A stretch of DNA of 64,000 bases from Candidatus Parcubacteria bacterium (lineage in GTDB: Bacteria; Patescibacteriota; Saccharimonadia; Saccharimonadales; UBA4665). The stretch covers positions 186,001-250,000 of the forward strand of contig JAEYSX010000003.1 in the NCBI GenBank assembly GCA_023434325.1, read 5' to 3'. A model generated the notes under the pieces. That model was given only the letters and a program-made list of their open reading frames with translations. It made no database searches and was not told the DNA's origin. Shown piece after piece: positions 1 to 6,666 of this stretch (positions are counted from its first letter, which is position 1; the number at the start of each line of letters is the position of its first letter). The position numbers and the translations under genes were made by a program.

Positions 1-284
1 GCGGCAAACTGCGCGACCAAGTGTTCCGTGTAGATGAAGGTATGATGCTCGACCGCATGGTGCACGAGCGCCAATTCTCCGAAGACACCGCCAAGTTGAT
101 CGATGACGAAGTAGAATCGCTGATTAAAGAGGCCGCAACTCGCGCCCGAACGGTCATCAAGGCTAACATGCAAAAATTGCACGACCTCAAGGATCGCTTG
201 CTCGAAAAAGAAACCGTCGAAGCCGAAGAAGTCGTAGAGATCCTCAAGGGCAGCCAGATGCCCAAAGAGGCCGCACTGTACTAG
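1..284 (+). CDS. ftsH: ATP-dependent zinc metalloprotease FtsH, C-terminal fragment
   Basis: The gene enters from outside the window and is open from base 3 (frame 3) to a TAG at 282-284. The visible ~93 residues match the helical C-terminal end of the FtsH M41 peptidase domain, with a pattern like FSEDTAKLIDDEV followed by LLEKETVEAEEVVEIL. The AAA+ and HExxH parts lie upstream, out of view. FtsH is a membrane-anchored hexamer that degrades misfolded membrane and regulatory proteins. The GTG at 21 is internal and not a start. Identification is good, although only the tail is seen. Confidence 0.85.
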   Translation, partial: GKLRDQVFRVDEGMMLDRMVHERQFSEDTAKLIDDEVESLIKEAATRARTVIKANMQKLHDLKDRLLEKETVEAEEVVEILKGSQMPKEAALY

Positions 285-388
285 CCGCGGCATCCGTAGA
301 TTGTCGCGATTACGACGGATTTTACACTAGGGATAAGTGGACTGCGGGCTTATACTAAAGAGCAGACGTTAAGCCAATTTGATTTTTG

Positions 389-1984
389 ATGCAGGAAAAC
401 AGTTCGCCGAGTACCAGAAAAAAGCGCATTCCGCTCGCTAATGTTGCGGTTTTGCTCATCGCCGCCGCCTTAGTCGGCCAGGTGCTTGGTTTCCTGCGGA
501 CCATGCTTGTCAATGCCAAGTTTGGACCGACCGGCAGCAACAGTACGGATATGTACTTTGCGGCCTTTACTATCCCTGACTTCTTCTTTTATGTGATTGC
601 TGCCGGTGTGCTTGGAGTAGCATTTATCCCTGTTTTGTCTGAGCGCCTAGCCAAGAACGACCGTAAGGGCATGTGGGAGGTGACGACCAGCGTACTTAAC
701 TTGCTCGTTATAGTGATGTGCGCCGTGGGTGTGGCTATATTTGTGTTTGCCGAGCCGTTAATACGAAACATCTACGGCATGTCTGGCGACAAGTTAAACG
801 ACACGGTGTTTATTATGCGGTGTTTGGCGCTCAATCCCCTGTTGTTCACGGTGTCGGGTATTTTGACTGCCGCGCAGCAGACCATGGGGCGGTTCTTCTT
901 TTATGCAGTTGCCCCGATCGTGTACAACCTATCGATCATCGCGAGTATTCAGATTTTTGCCGGTACAAGCATCGGTATTAAGGGGCTGGGTTTCGGTGCG
1001 CTCGCGGGCGGTATCTTACAGCTTGTCGTGGTCGCTATTGGCCTAATCGGCACACGATTTGTGTGGAGACCCAAGATTATGTGGCGCTCAGAGGACTTTA
1101 AGACAGTGTTGCGCCAGTTGCCGCCGAGGTCACTTGATCAGGGCGCAGACCAAGTGCAGACTGTCGTCGAGACCGGTATTGCAGGTCGCTTGGCCGACGG
1201 TACCATTAGCCACTACAACAACGCCGTGGTACTTCAGACGGCGCCGGTGTTGCTGATTGGTTCGGCTATCTCTACGGCGGCGTTCCCTCGTTTGACCGCA
1301 AGACTCGGACAAGGGCGACCGGATTTATTCCGGCGTGACTTTTTGCGCATTTTGCGGTTTATGATCTGGATCAGTATCCCGATTGTGATTGTATCGTATC
1401 TTGGTCGTGGTTATCTTGCGCGTATTATTTTTAAGGAAGGGTCAGCAGAGATCGCGTTACTCTTTGGTCTATTGGCCGTTGCGATACTCTTCCGTATCAT
1501 CAATACTATTATGTCGCGCTGGTTTTATGCCCAGAAGGATACCAAGACCCCGTTATTTGTGTCGCTCTTTACCATTACGCTCAACATCATATTGGCGATT
1601 ATACTTTCGCGGCCAACGGCGTACGAAGCGGCTGGTTTGGCGATGGCGATCTCGATTTGTTCTGCGCTTGAGGTGTTTATCCTAGGCGTCATTATGGTGA
1701 TCCGCGACCGGGGCTTGCTCAACATGGAGTTCTGGGGCGGTGTAGGCCGGGCTATCTCGGTGGGTGGCTTTAGTATGTTGGCTGGGTATGCTGCGGTTTC
1801 GACCTTCCCACTAAGTCTCGATGATGTAGGATTCTTTGTGCTAGGTGGTAAGTTGGCCTTTATCGTCGCCGCCACGTTTAGTGTGCATGTGGTTGTGTCT
1901 GGCTTGTTTGACCTAGACGAGGTGCGGCCGATCTTTGCGTGGCTCAAGCGTATCATACTCCGCCCTATCCGCGGCGCGTACTAA
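389..1984 (+). CDS. murJ: Lipid II flippase MurJ (MviN family)
   Basis: A 531-aa polytopic membrane protein with about 13-14 hydrophobic segments, the usual size and pattern of MurJ in the MOP superfamily. It is expected to flip undecaprenyl-linked lipid II to the outer face of the membrane. The N-terminal segment reads as VLGFLRTMLVNAKFG, and a central PPRSLDQGADQVQ region fits the family. ATG at 389 is preferred over the TTG at 386. A TATACT box lies at 351-356, and no strong ribosome-binding site is visible. It is followed closely by a sortase gene, which places two cell-envelope functions together. The other mur genes in this window are scattered. Confidence 0.88.
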   Translation: MQENSSPSTRKKRIPLANVAVLLIAAALVGQVLGFLRTMLVNAKFGPTGSNSTDMYFAAFTIPDFFFYVIAAGVLGVAFIPVLSERLAKNDRKGMWEVTTSVLNLLVIVMCAVGVAIFVFAEPLIRNIYGMSGDKLNDTVFIMRCLALNPLLFTVSGILTAAQQTMGRFFFYAVAPIVYNLSIIASIQIFAGTSIGIKGLGFGALAGGILQLVVVAIGLIGTRFVWRPKIMWRSEDFKTVLRQLPPRSLDQGADQVQTVVETGIAGRLADGTISHYNNAVVLQTAPVLLIGSAISTAAFPRLTARLGQGRPDLFRRDFLRILRFMIWISIPIVIVSYLGRGYLARIIFKEGSAEIALLFGLLAVAILFRIINTIMSRWFYAQKDTKTPLFVSLFTITLNIILAIILSRPTAYEAAGLAMAISICSALEVFILGVIMVIRDRGLLNMEFWGGVGRAISVGGFSMLAGYAAVSTFPLSLDDVGFFVLGGKLAFIVAATFSVHVVVSGLFDLDEVRPIFAWLKRIILRPIRGAY

Positions 1985-1997
1985 GGAGGCGTTGGCG

Positions 1998-2648
1998 ATG
2001 TCCGCAGATCATAACTCTCAGGGGCATACGTCAGAACCTCCTGCTGCTACGGCTAGGCGTAAGGGTCTGTTGCCTCGTATTAATACGCTGCTGGTTGTAG
2101 TTATCGTCTTGGTCAATGCCTTTACGTTGCTATTACCGCTCTGGCCTACGGCGAGCCTATGGTTTGGTCAGCGGATGACGAATACGGCTGATACGTTGCG
2201 TGAGAAATTGCACGCGCCGCCCGCGACCCAGTCGCTGCCTGCCGAGAATCGACTCGTGATCCCGGATATCTTGTTTGACCAAGAAATCCGCGAGGGTAAG
2301 GACGCTCGGACGCTGCGCGAGGGACTGTGGCGCCGCCCTCGCACCAGCACGCCCGCGGACGGAGGCAACACGGTAATAACGGGACACAGGTTTACTTACA
2401 ATAATCCGCAAGGGACGTTTTACCATCTGGACAAGTTAAAGGCGGGAAGCGAGCTAGGAGTGTACTGGGAGGGTAAAAAGTACCTCTACACAGTTACCGA
2501 GACCATGACGGTGCCGGCAAGCGCGGTACATGTAGAGGCGCAAACGGGAGGCGACCGCCTGACGCTATATACATGCACGCCGCTCTGGAATCCAACAGAC
2601 CGGCTGGTAGTAATAGCCGAACCAAAGGAGGCAAGAGATGAGTATTAA
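1998..2648 (+). CDS. Sortase, LANTG-linked copy
   Basis: A 216-aa transpeptidase of the sortase family. It has a short basic tail, one membrane anchor (about residues 29-49) and a catalytic domain with His130 (TGHRFTY), Cys193 (TLYTCTP) and Arg202 (DRLVV), the standard triad. The ATG at 1998 is chosen because AAGGAGGC stands at 1983-1990; the longer in-frame reading from 1935 would overlap murJ. Its stop overlaps the start of a 35-aa membrane peptide, and a small protein with an LANTG sorting signal lies just beyond, a likely substrate. LAxTG is the motif reported for class E sortases, so that class is possible. A second sortase sits near 54 kb. Confidence 0.88.
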   Translation: MSADHNSQGHTSEPPAATARRKGLLPRINTLLVVVIVLVNAFTLLLPLWPTASLWFGQRMTNTADTLREKLHAPPATQSLPAENRLVIPDILFDQEIREGKDARTLREGLWRRPRTSTPADGGNTVITGHRFTYNNPQGTFYHLDKLKAGSELGVYWEGKKYLYTVTETMTVPASAVHVEAQTGGDRLTLYTCTPLWNPTDRLVVIAEPKEARDEY

Positions 2649-2745
2649 GGACGAGAAAACGCAGTTTTGGCTGCTGCTTATTATTTTGGCGCTTAGCGTA
2701 GGGCTGCTTTATTACGCATTTACCACGCTTGGTCGCGTCGAGTAG
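2638..2745 (+). CDS. 35-aa single-pass membrane peptide coupled to sortase
   Basis: This reading frame starts with ATG inside the last codons of the sortase gene (ATGAGTATTAA overlap) and encodes 35 residues. A charged start (MSIKDEKTQ) is followed by one hydrophobic helix (about residues 10-29) and a short tail. The tight translational coupling and the presence of an equivalent 38-aa peptide directly after the second sortase (54564-54680) argue that it is real. The function is unknown; it could assemble with the sortase in the membrane. It is short and has no recognisable family. Confidence 0.6.
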   Translation: MSIKDEKTQFWLLLIILALSVGLLYYAFTTLGRVE

Positions 2746-2751
2746 ATGGAT

Positions 2752-2982
2752 TTATTTTGTCTGCGTCTTGTTTTTGCGGCCGTAGTGCCGCAGGAGCAGC
2801 GCAACAAAGATAAGGAAGCAGGCGAATGTCGCCAGTCCGACCAAAAGCACACCGGTATTGGCCAGTCCGCCTCCGCCGCCTCCGGACGGATCTGGCGTCG
2901 AGGCTGATGCGGAGTAAATATTTTCGCCGTACGAGCCCTCTCCGTAGACACTCGCAAAGATTAGTAGCATGTATGTGTACAT
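2752..2982 (-). CDS. Small surface protein with LANTG sorting signal
   Basis: A 76-aa protein with a hydrophobic start resembling a short signal peptide, a Ser/Pro/Gly linker, LANTG at residues 40-44, a hydrophobic helix (45-64) and a basic tail (RHYGRKNK). This is the textbook order of a cell-wall sorting signal. Almost nothing lies between the signal peptide and the sorting motif, so the mature product would be only a ~25-residue peptide. It converges on the sortase operon, whose enzyme is the probable partner. An internal ATG at residue 5 is an alternative start. Confidence 0.65.
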   Translation of the reverse strand: MYTYMLLIFASVYGEGSYGENIYSASASTPDPSGGGGGGLANTGVLLVGLATFACFLIFVALLLRHYGRKNKTQTK

Positions 2983-3057
2983 AGTTTTCGTCTGTTCGTT
3001 TAATACCCTTCATGCTTATGATATCATGTAACCATAATATAATATCGAAAGGTGCAT

Positions 3058-3246
3058 ATGAATATTGGGATGCCACAGCTGATACTTATTCTTGTTATAG
3101 TTTTGCTGTTGTTCGGTAGTCGCCGTTTGCCCGAGCTGGCACGCAGCATCGGGTCGTCGATGGGCGAGCTTCGTAAAGGTATGAATGAGGCGGGCAGTGA
3201 AAACGACCAAAAGCAAAATAGGGAAAAGACACGCTCCGAACAGTAG
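3058..3246 (+). CDS. tatA: Twin-arginine translocase subunit TatA/TatE
   Basis: A 62-aa protein of typical TatA form: one short N-terminal membrane helix (PQLILILVIVLLLFG), then the conserved hinge and amphipathic helix (SRRLPELARSIGSSMGELRKGM) and a polar tail. TatA forms the pore component for export of folded proteins. ATG 3058 is preceded by GAAAGG at 3047-3052. Its 3' end overlaps tatC by about 60 nt. The only Tat-signal protein recognised nearby is the small product at 4328-4534. Confidence 0.85.
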   Translation: MNIGMPQLILILVIVLLLFGSRRLPELARSIGSSMGELRKGMNEAGSENDQKQNREKTRSEQ

Positions 3247-4270
3247 TCGTCGTACCCCTACCTCGGCTAAGGTTCCGTTTATAGAGCACCTGTATGAATT
3301 GCGCAGGCGTCTATTTTACGTGGCTCTTGCGGTTGGTGCTGGTGCCACTGTTGCCTACAATTTCCATAAGCAGATCACGAATTTTTTGTTGTGGCCGGCG
3401 GGTGAGCAGCAGTTTATCTTTACGTCTCCGGGCGGGGGGTTCGAATTCTTGTTCCGTATCTGTATGTATACGGGGCTTGTTATCGGTATACCCGTAATCA
3501 TTTTTCAGATTCTACGATATTTGCAGCCGATTATCCCAGGTGATTCCATGCGGTTCATCTCTTGGGGTACGGCTGCATCGGCCGTGCTGGCAGTGGTGGG
3601 TATGGTGTTTGGGTACTTCTTTGGGCTACCTGCCGCCCTTGATTTCTTACTCAAAAACTTTTCGTACGACCAGATAAATGCCCTTATTAGCATCCAATCG
3701 TACATGTCGTTTATTACGATGTACCTACTTGGGTCTGCTCTGATTTTTCAGGTTCCGCTTATTTTGCTTCTTATTAACCGGATTAAGCCGCTCAAGCCCA
3801 GTAAACTGTTTTTACAGCAGCGATGGGTTATTGTTGGGTCTTTGGTATTGGCGGCGATCATTACGCCGGCTCCGGATATCCCCAACTTGCTTATATTGGC
3901 CGTGCCGATGGTATTGATGTATCAGCTCGGTATTGTGTTGGTGTGGAAAGCAAACCGCAAACTGTATCGGTCAAAACGCGTTCTGGAACTACTAGAGAAG
4001 GATGCACAAGAGAGGGAAAGGCGCCTACAGGAATTTGCCCAGGCTCAGGCGGCACGTCAGGCAATAGCGCAGACGCGCCTGCAAGCTAGGCAGCAGCCTG
4101 CACCGGTTGTTCGTCGACCCCAGCAAAGAGCCGTAACAGCCGCAAGGCCTAAAGTTACCGATATGGTTCCTGCCCCTCGTCGCCAGTATGTCAACGATGT
4201 ACCTGCTTCGCCGCTCCGCATGCGTCGACGGCCATTACAAACAGACGGTGGTTCGTTCGTAGCCTCTTGA
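3185..4270 (+). CDS. tatC: Sec-independent translocase TatC with long basic C-terminal tail
   Basis: This 361-aa protein contains a six-helix TatC core (roughly residues 30-255), beginning with the conserved FIEHLYELRRRLFY motif that helps read the twin-arginine signal. The core is followed by about 105 extra residues rich in Arg, Gln, Ala and Pro, starting with a charged helix (EKDAQERERRLQEFAQAQ), so it is longer than typical TatC (~250 aa). Translation may begin at ATG 3185 or GTG 3197; both overlap tatA, indicating coupling. It acts as the receptor of the Tat export system. The tail has no recognised domain. Confidence 0.85.
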   Translation: MRRAVKTTKSKIGKRHAPNSSRRTPTSAKVPFIEHLYELRRRLFYVALAVGAGATVAYNFHKQITNFLLWPAGEQQFIFTSPGGGFEFLFRICMYTGLVIGIPVIIFQILRYLQPIIPGDSMRFISWGTAASAVLAVVGMVFGYFFGLPAALDFLLKNFSYDQINALISIQSYMSFITMYLLGSALIFQVPLILLLINRIKPLKPSKLFLQQRWVIVGSLVLAAIITPAPDIPNLLILAVPMVLMYQLGIVLVWKANRKLYRSKRVLELLEKDAQERERRLQEFAQAQAARQAIAQTRLQARQQPAPVVRRPQQRAVTAARPKVTDMVPAPRRQYVNDVPASPLRMRRRPLQTDGGSFVAS

Positions 4271-4327
4271 CGAGATGGCCCCGCATTATTTACACTAAGC
4301 ATAAGTAATACATAACAAGACAAAAAT

Positions 4328-4534
4328 ATGAAACACATACAAAATCTACTCAAAAAAGAAATGACCCGACGAGAGTTTCTGGCTACTCTTGGATTTGGTC
4401 TCGCAACCGTAGCCGGACTGTCGTCTTTACTCAATATGATGGGTAAAACCAACAACCCATGGCAGCCGCAGCAAAGCAACAACAGCCTTGGTTACAGTAG
4501 CGGCCCTTACGGTGGCCGTCCGCGTAACCTGTAG
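4328..4534 (+). CDS. Small protein with twin-arginine signal
   Basis: A 68-aa product with a TRREFLATLGFG motif near residues 13-24, followed by a hydrophobic stretch: a good Tat signal. The remaining ~28 residues are Pro/Gln/Asn/Gly-rich with no fold evident. It lies 57 nt after tatC, so it is the natural candidate substrate of that translocase. No cleavage site of the AxA type is obvious, so it may remain anchored. No family is recognised beyond the signal. Confidence 0.65.
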   Translation: MKHIQNLLKKEMTRREFLATLGFGLATVAGLSSLLNMMGKTNNPWQPQQSNNSLGYSSGPYGGRPRNL

Positions 4535-4645
4535 TCACACCTCGGTTACGCAGCTTGCAATTGTCCTTGGGCATATCTTCTATTTTGTAAGCCCCAACTG
4601 CAGTGCTATGCTATGGCAGTAATCGCGTAACGCGGGGGAGACAGC

Positions 4646-5308
4646 ATGTCAAAAGAACATATTAACGTTGCCTGGGGCGGTGCATTCGATGCGTTTAAGC
4701 GCATGTTTACGCAATTAAAGGCGAATCCCGAACCTGCGGTGTTTTTGGTGGTGGCCTACCTGATCGTGATTGCGATAAAAATGAGCGTCGCAGGCCCGGA
4801 CTACACTACTATGGAGTCGTTTGCAAAGGTGACTGCTTTTGACGCGGCATTCTTTTTGATCTTTATGCTTGCGATTCCGACGTACGGCTTGGCCTTAGCC
4901 AAGGGTAAGGCGATTAGCATGCGCGAAATGTTGCGATTTGATGCCAATAAATACTTTGCGATATTGCTAGCCGGAATCCTATATGGCTTTGCGATAGTAG
5001 CATCGTTTCTGTTGTTCATTATCCCGGCTATCTGGGTTGTTTCGTGGTTTGCGCTGTACCAGATCGTTGTTGTAGACAAGGGGTTGGGGCCAATTGAGGC
5101 GTTAAAAGAGAGTAAGCGGCTTGTCGCTGAGCGCACTGGCAAAGCCAAAGTGTGGGGCGTAATCGGCGCATCTCTTGTGCTGTCATTTGCCGCAGGCTTG
5201 CTTGCTGTATTCCCATTGATCGGCAACGTCCTTAGTAGCAGTGCTTCGCTGCTTATCTCGATACTGACAACGGCGGCATTTGCTTCGCTGTACCGATGGG
5301 TGAAGTAG
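4646..5308 (+). CDS. Uncharacterised polytopic membrane protein
   Basis: A 220-aa protein with about five hydrophobic segments and an amphipathic start (WGGAFDAFKRMFTQLKANP). The arrangement, with a loop reading IEALKESKRLVAERTGK before the last pair of helices, recalls DUF975/YciC-like integral membrane proteins, but that link is tentative. A strong GGGGGAG ribosome-binding site precedes ATG 4646. It converges on murE with 15 nt between stops. Function unknown. Confidence 0.6.
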   Translation: MSKEHINVAWGGAFDAFKRMFTQLKANPEPAVFLVVAYLIVIAIKMSVAGPDYTTMESFAKVTAFDAAFFLIFMLAIPTYGLALAKGKAISMREMLRFDANKYFAILLAGILYGFAIVASFLLFIIPAIWVVSWFALYQIVVVDKGLGPIEALKESKRLVAERTGKAKVWGVIGASLVLSFAAGLLAVFPLIGNVLSSSASLLISILTTAAFASLYRWVK

Positions 5309-5323
5309 AGCGCTAAGAGCGTC

Positions 5324-6616
5324 CTACTTCTTTGCGAGCTCTCGTAGGAGTTGCTCGGCGACATCTACGTCGCTCCAGGCGACGCTTTTGCCGTCCATGT
5401 TGCGGGAGGTTTCGTGGCCCAGCCCTGTTATTAGGACGACATCGCCCTTCTTTGCCTGGGCAAACGCGGTGCGCATTGCTTGTCGGCGGTCGGCGATTTC
5501 GGTCATTTTATCTTGACCTCTCTCCTTCTTGATGCCGGATATGATGGCTTGGCGAATGGTCGCGCCATCCTCGGTGTAAGTTTCTTCGTCGGTTACAAAA
5601 ATACGATCGGCATATTCGCTGGCGATTTTGCCCATAATCGGCCGTTTGCTGCGGTCGCGGTTGCCCGTTGCGCCAAAGACGATCGTCAGTTTGCCGTTTG
5701 TTATGTTACGGGCAGCGCGTAGCACCTTTTCGAGCGCATCGGGGGTGTGGGCGTAGTCGACGATTACCCCAAACGCCTGCCCGACGTCAACGCGCTCCAT
5801 GCGGCCCGGTACGCCGCTAACTTTAGCGATTCCTTGCGTAATTTGTTCGGTGGTCAAACCCTCGACATATCCAGTTAATGCCGCGGCTGCCGTGTTGTAG
5901 ACGTTAAACATGCCGACTAGCTTAGTTCGTATTCTGATCGGCTTACTGTCTATTTTGAGTGTAAAGTCGCTGCCGTCTTTGCGGGTATTGATGTTCGTTA
6001 TTTGTGCGTCTGCGTTCTTGCCTGTTCCGTAACTTAGCTTGCGTTTGCCAGCCTGGGATTTATTGTAGTATGCAAACCACTCGTCGTCGCTGTTTAGAAT
6101 GATAAACGGCGGTCGGCGCTTAAATAACCGAAACTTCGCTGCTGCATATTTTTGCATCGTGCCGTGGTAATCAAGATGATCTTGCGTAAGGTTGGTCATA
6201 ATTGCGACCTGGCATGGCACGCCCCATAGGCGGTGTTGATCCAGCGCCTGGCTGGTTGCCTCGAGAATGATGTATTCGCAGCCGGTACGCTTCATCTTGG
6301 CAAACATCCCCTGCAAGATAAACGTATCCTCTACCGTGCGGCTGCTTGCCTTTTGCGTGGTCTTGCCATTGATGCGGTAGTAGGCGGTGGTGTTGATGCC
6401 GACCGTATGTCCGGCGTCTTCGAGCATACCGGCGATAACGGTCGCGACCGAAGTTTTGCCATTGGTGCCGGTGATCATAATGACCTTGGCGCGGCGTGCC
6501 GGAAACCCGTAGCGGATATTGGCGGCGATTGCGACTAAGAGGTGGTATCCGTTAAGGATGGGCTGGCGAATCTGACGCGGCAGTAGGTTCTTGAGGAGTT
6601 TTTTGACCCTGTACAT
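5324..6616 (-). CDS. murE: MurE-like UDP-MurNAc-tripeptide ligase, amino-acid motif altered
   Basis: A 430-aa Mur ligase with the ATP loop TGTNGKTS (residues 49-56), central-domain signatures (EATSQALDQHRLWG, TNLTQDHLDYHGTM) and the C-terminal module starting near HTPDALEKVL (290-299). MurE adds the third residue of the stem peptide to UDP-MurNAc-L-Ala-D-Glu in the cytoplasm. The UMP-binding domain 1 is short, replaced by a basic, partly hydrophobic N-terminus. At the place of the DNPR motif that selects diaminopimelate the protein reads DEETYTEDG (343-351), so the third amino acid cannot be predicted. TATGAT at 6623-6628 (minus strand) lies 6 nt before ATG, with no ribosome-binding site. Confidence 0.8.
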   Translation of the reverse strand: MYRVKKLLKNLLPRQIRQPILNGYHLLVAIAANIRYGFPARRAKVIMITGTNGKTSVATVIAGMLEDAGHTVGINTTAYYRINGKTTQKASSRTVEDTFILQGMFAKMKRTGCEYIILEATSQALDQHRLWGVPCQVAIMTNLTQDHLDYHGTMQKYAAAKFRLFKRRPPFIILNSDDEWFAYYNKSQAGKRKLSYGTGKNADAQITNINTRKDGSDFTLKIDSKPIRIRTKLVGMFNVYNTAAAALTGYVEGLTTEQITQGIAKVSGVPGRMERVDVGQAFGVIVDYAHTPDALEKVLRAARNITNGKLTIVFGATGNRDRSKRPIMGKIASEYADRIFVTDEETYTEDGATIRQAIISGIKKERGQDKMTEIADRRQAMRTAFAQAKKGDVVLITGLGHETSRNMDGKSVAWSDVDVAEQLLRELAKK

Positions 6617-6622
6617 AGACGT

Positions 6623-6659
6623 ATCATAGCAGACTTATCGACAACATTTCTGTTATAAT
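6623..6659. promoter_or_regulatory. Divergent -10 boxes for murE and the ABC exporter
   Basis: On the minus strand TATGAT (6623-6628) ends 6 nt before the murE ATG. On the plus strand TATAAT (6654-6659) ends 7 nt before ATG 6667. Neither gene has a Shine-Dalgarno sequence, so both transcripts would start at or next to the start codon. No clear -35 consensus is visible for either. Confidence 0.5.
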
Positions 6660-6666
6660 ACTAAAA

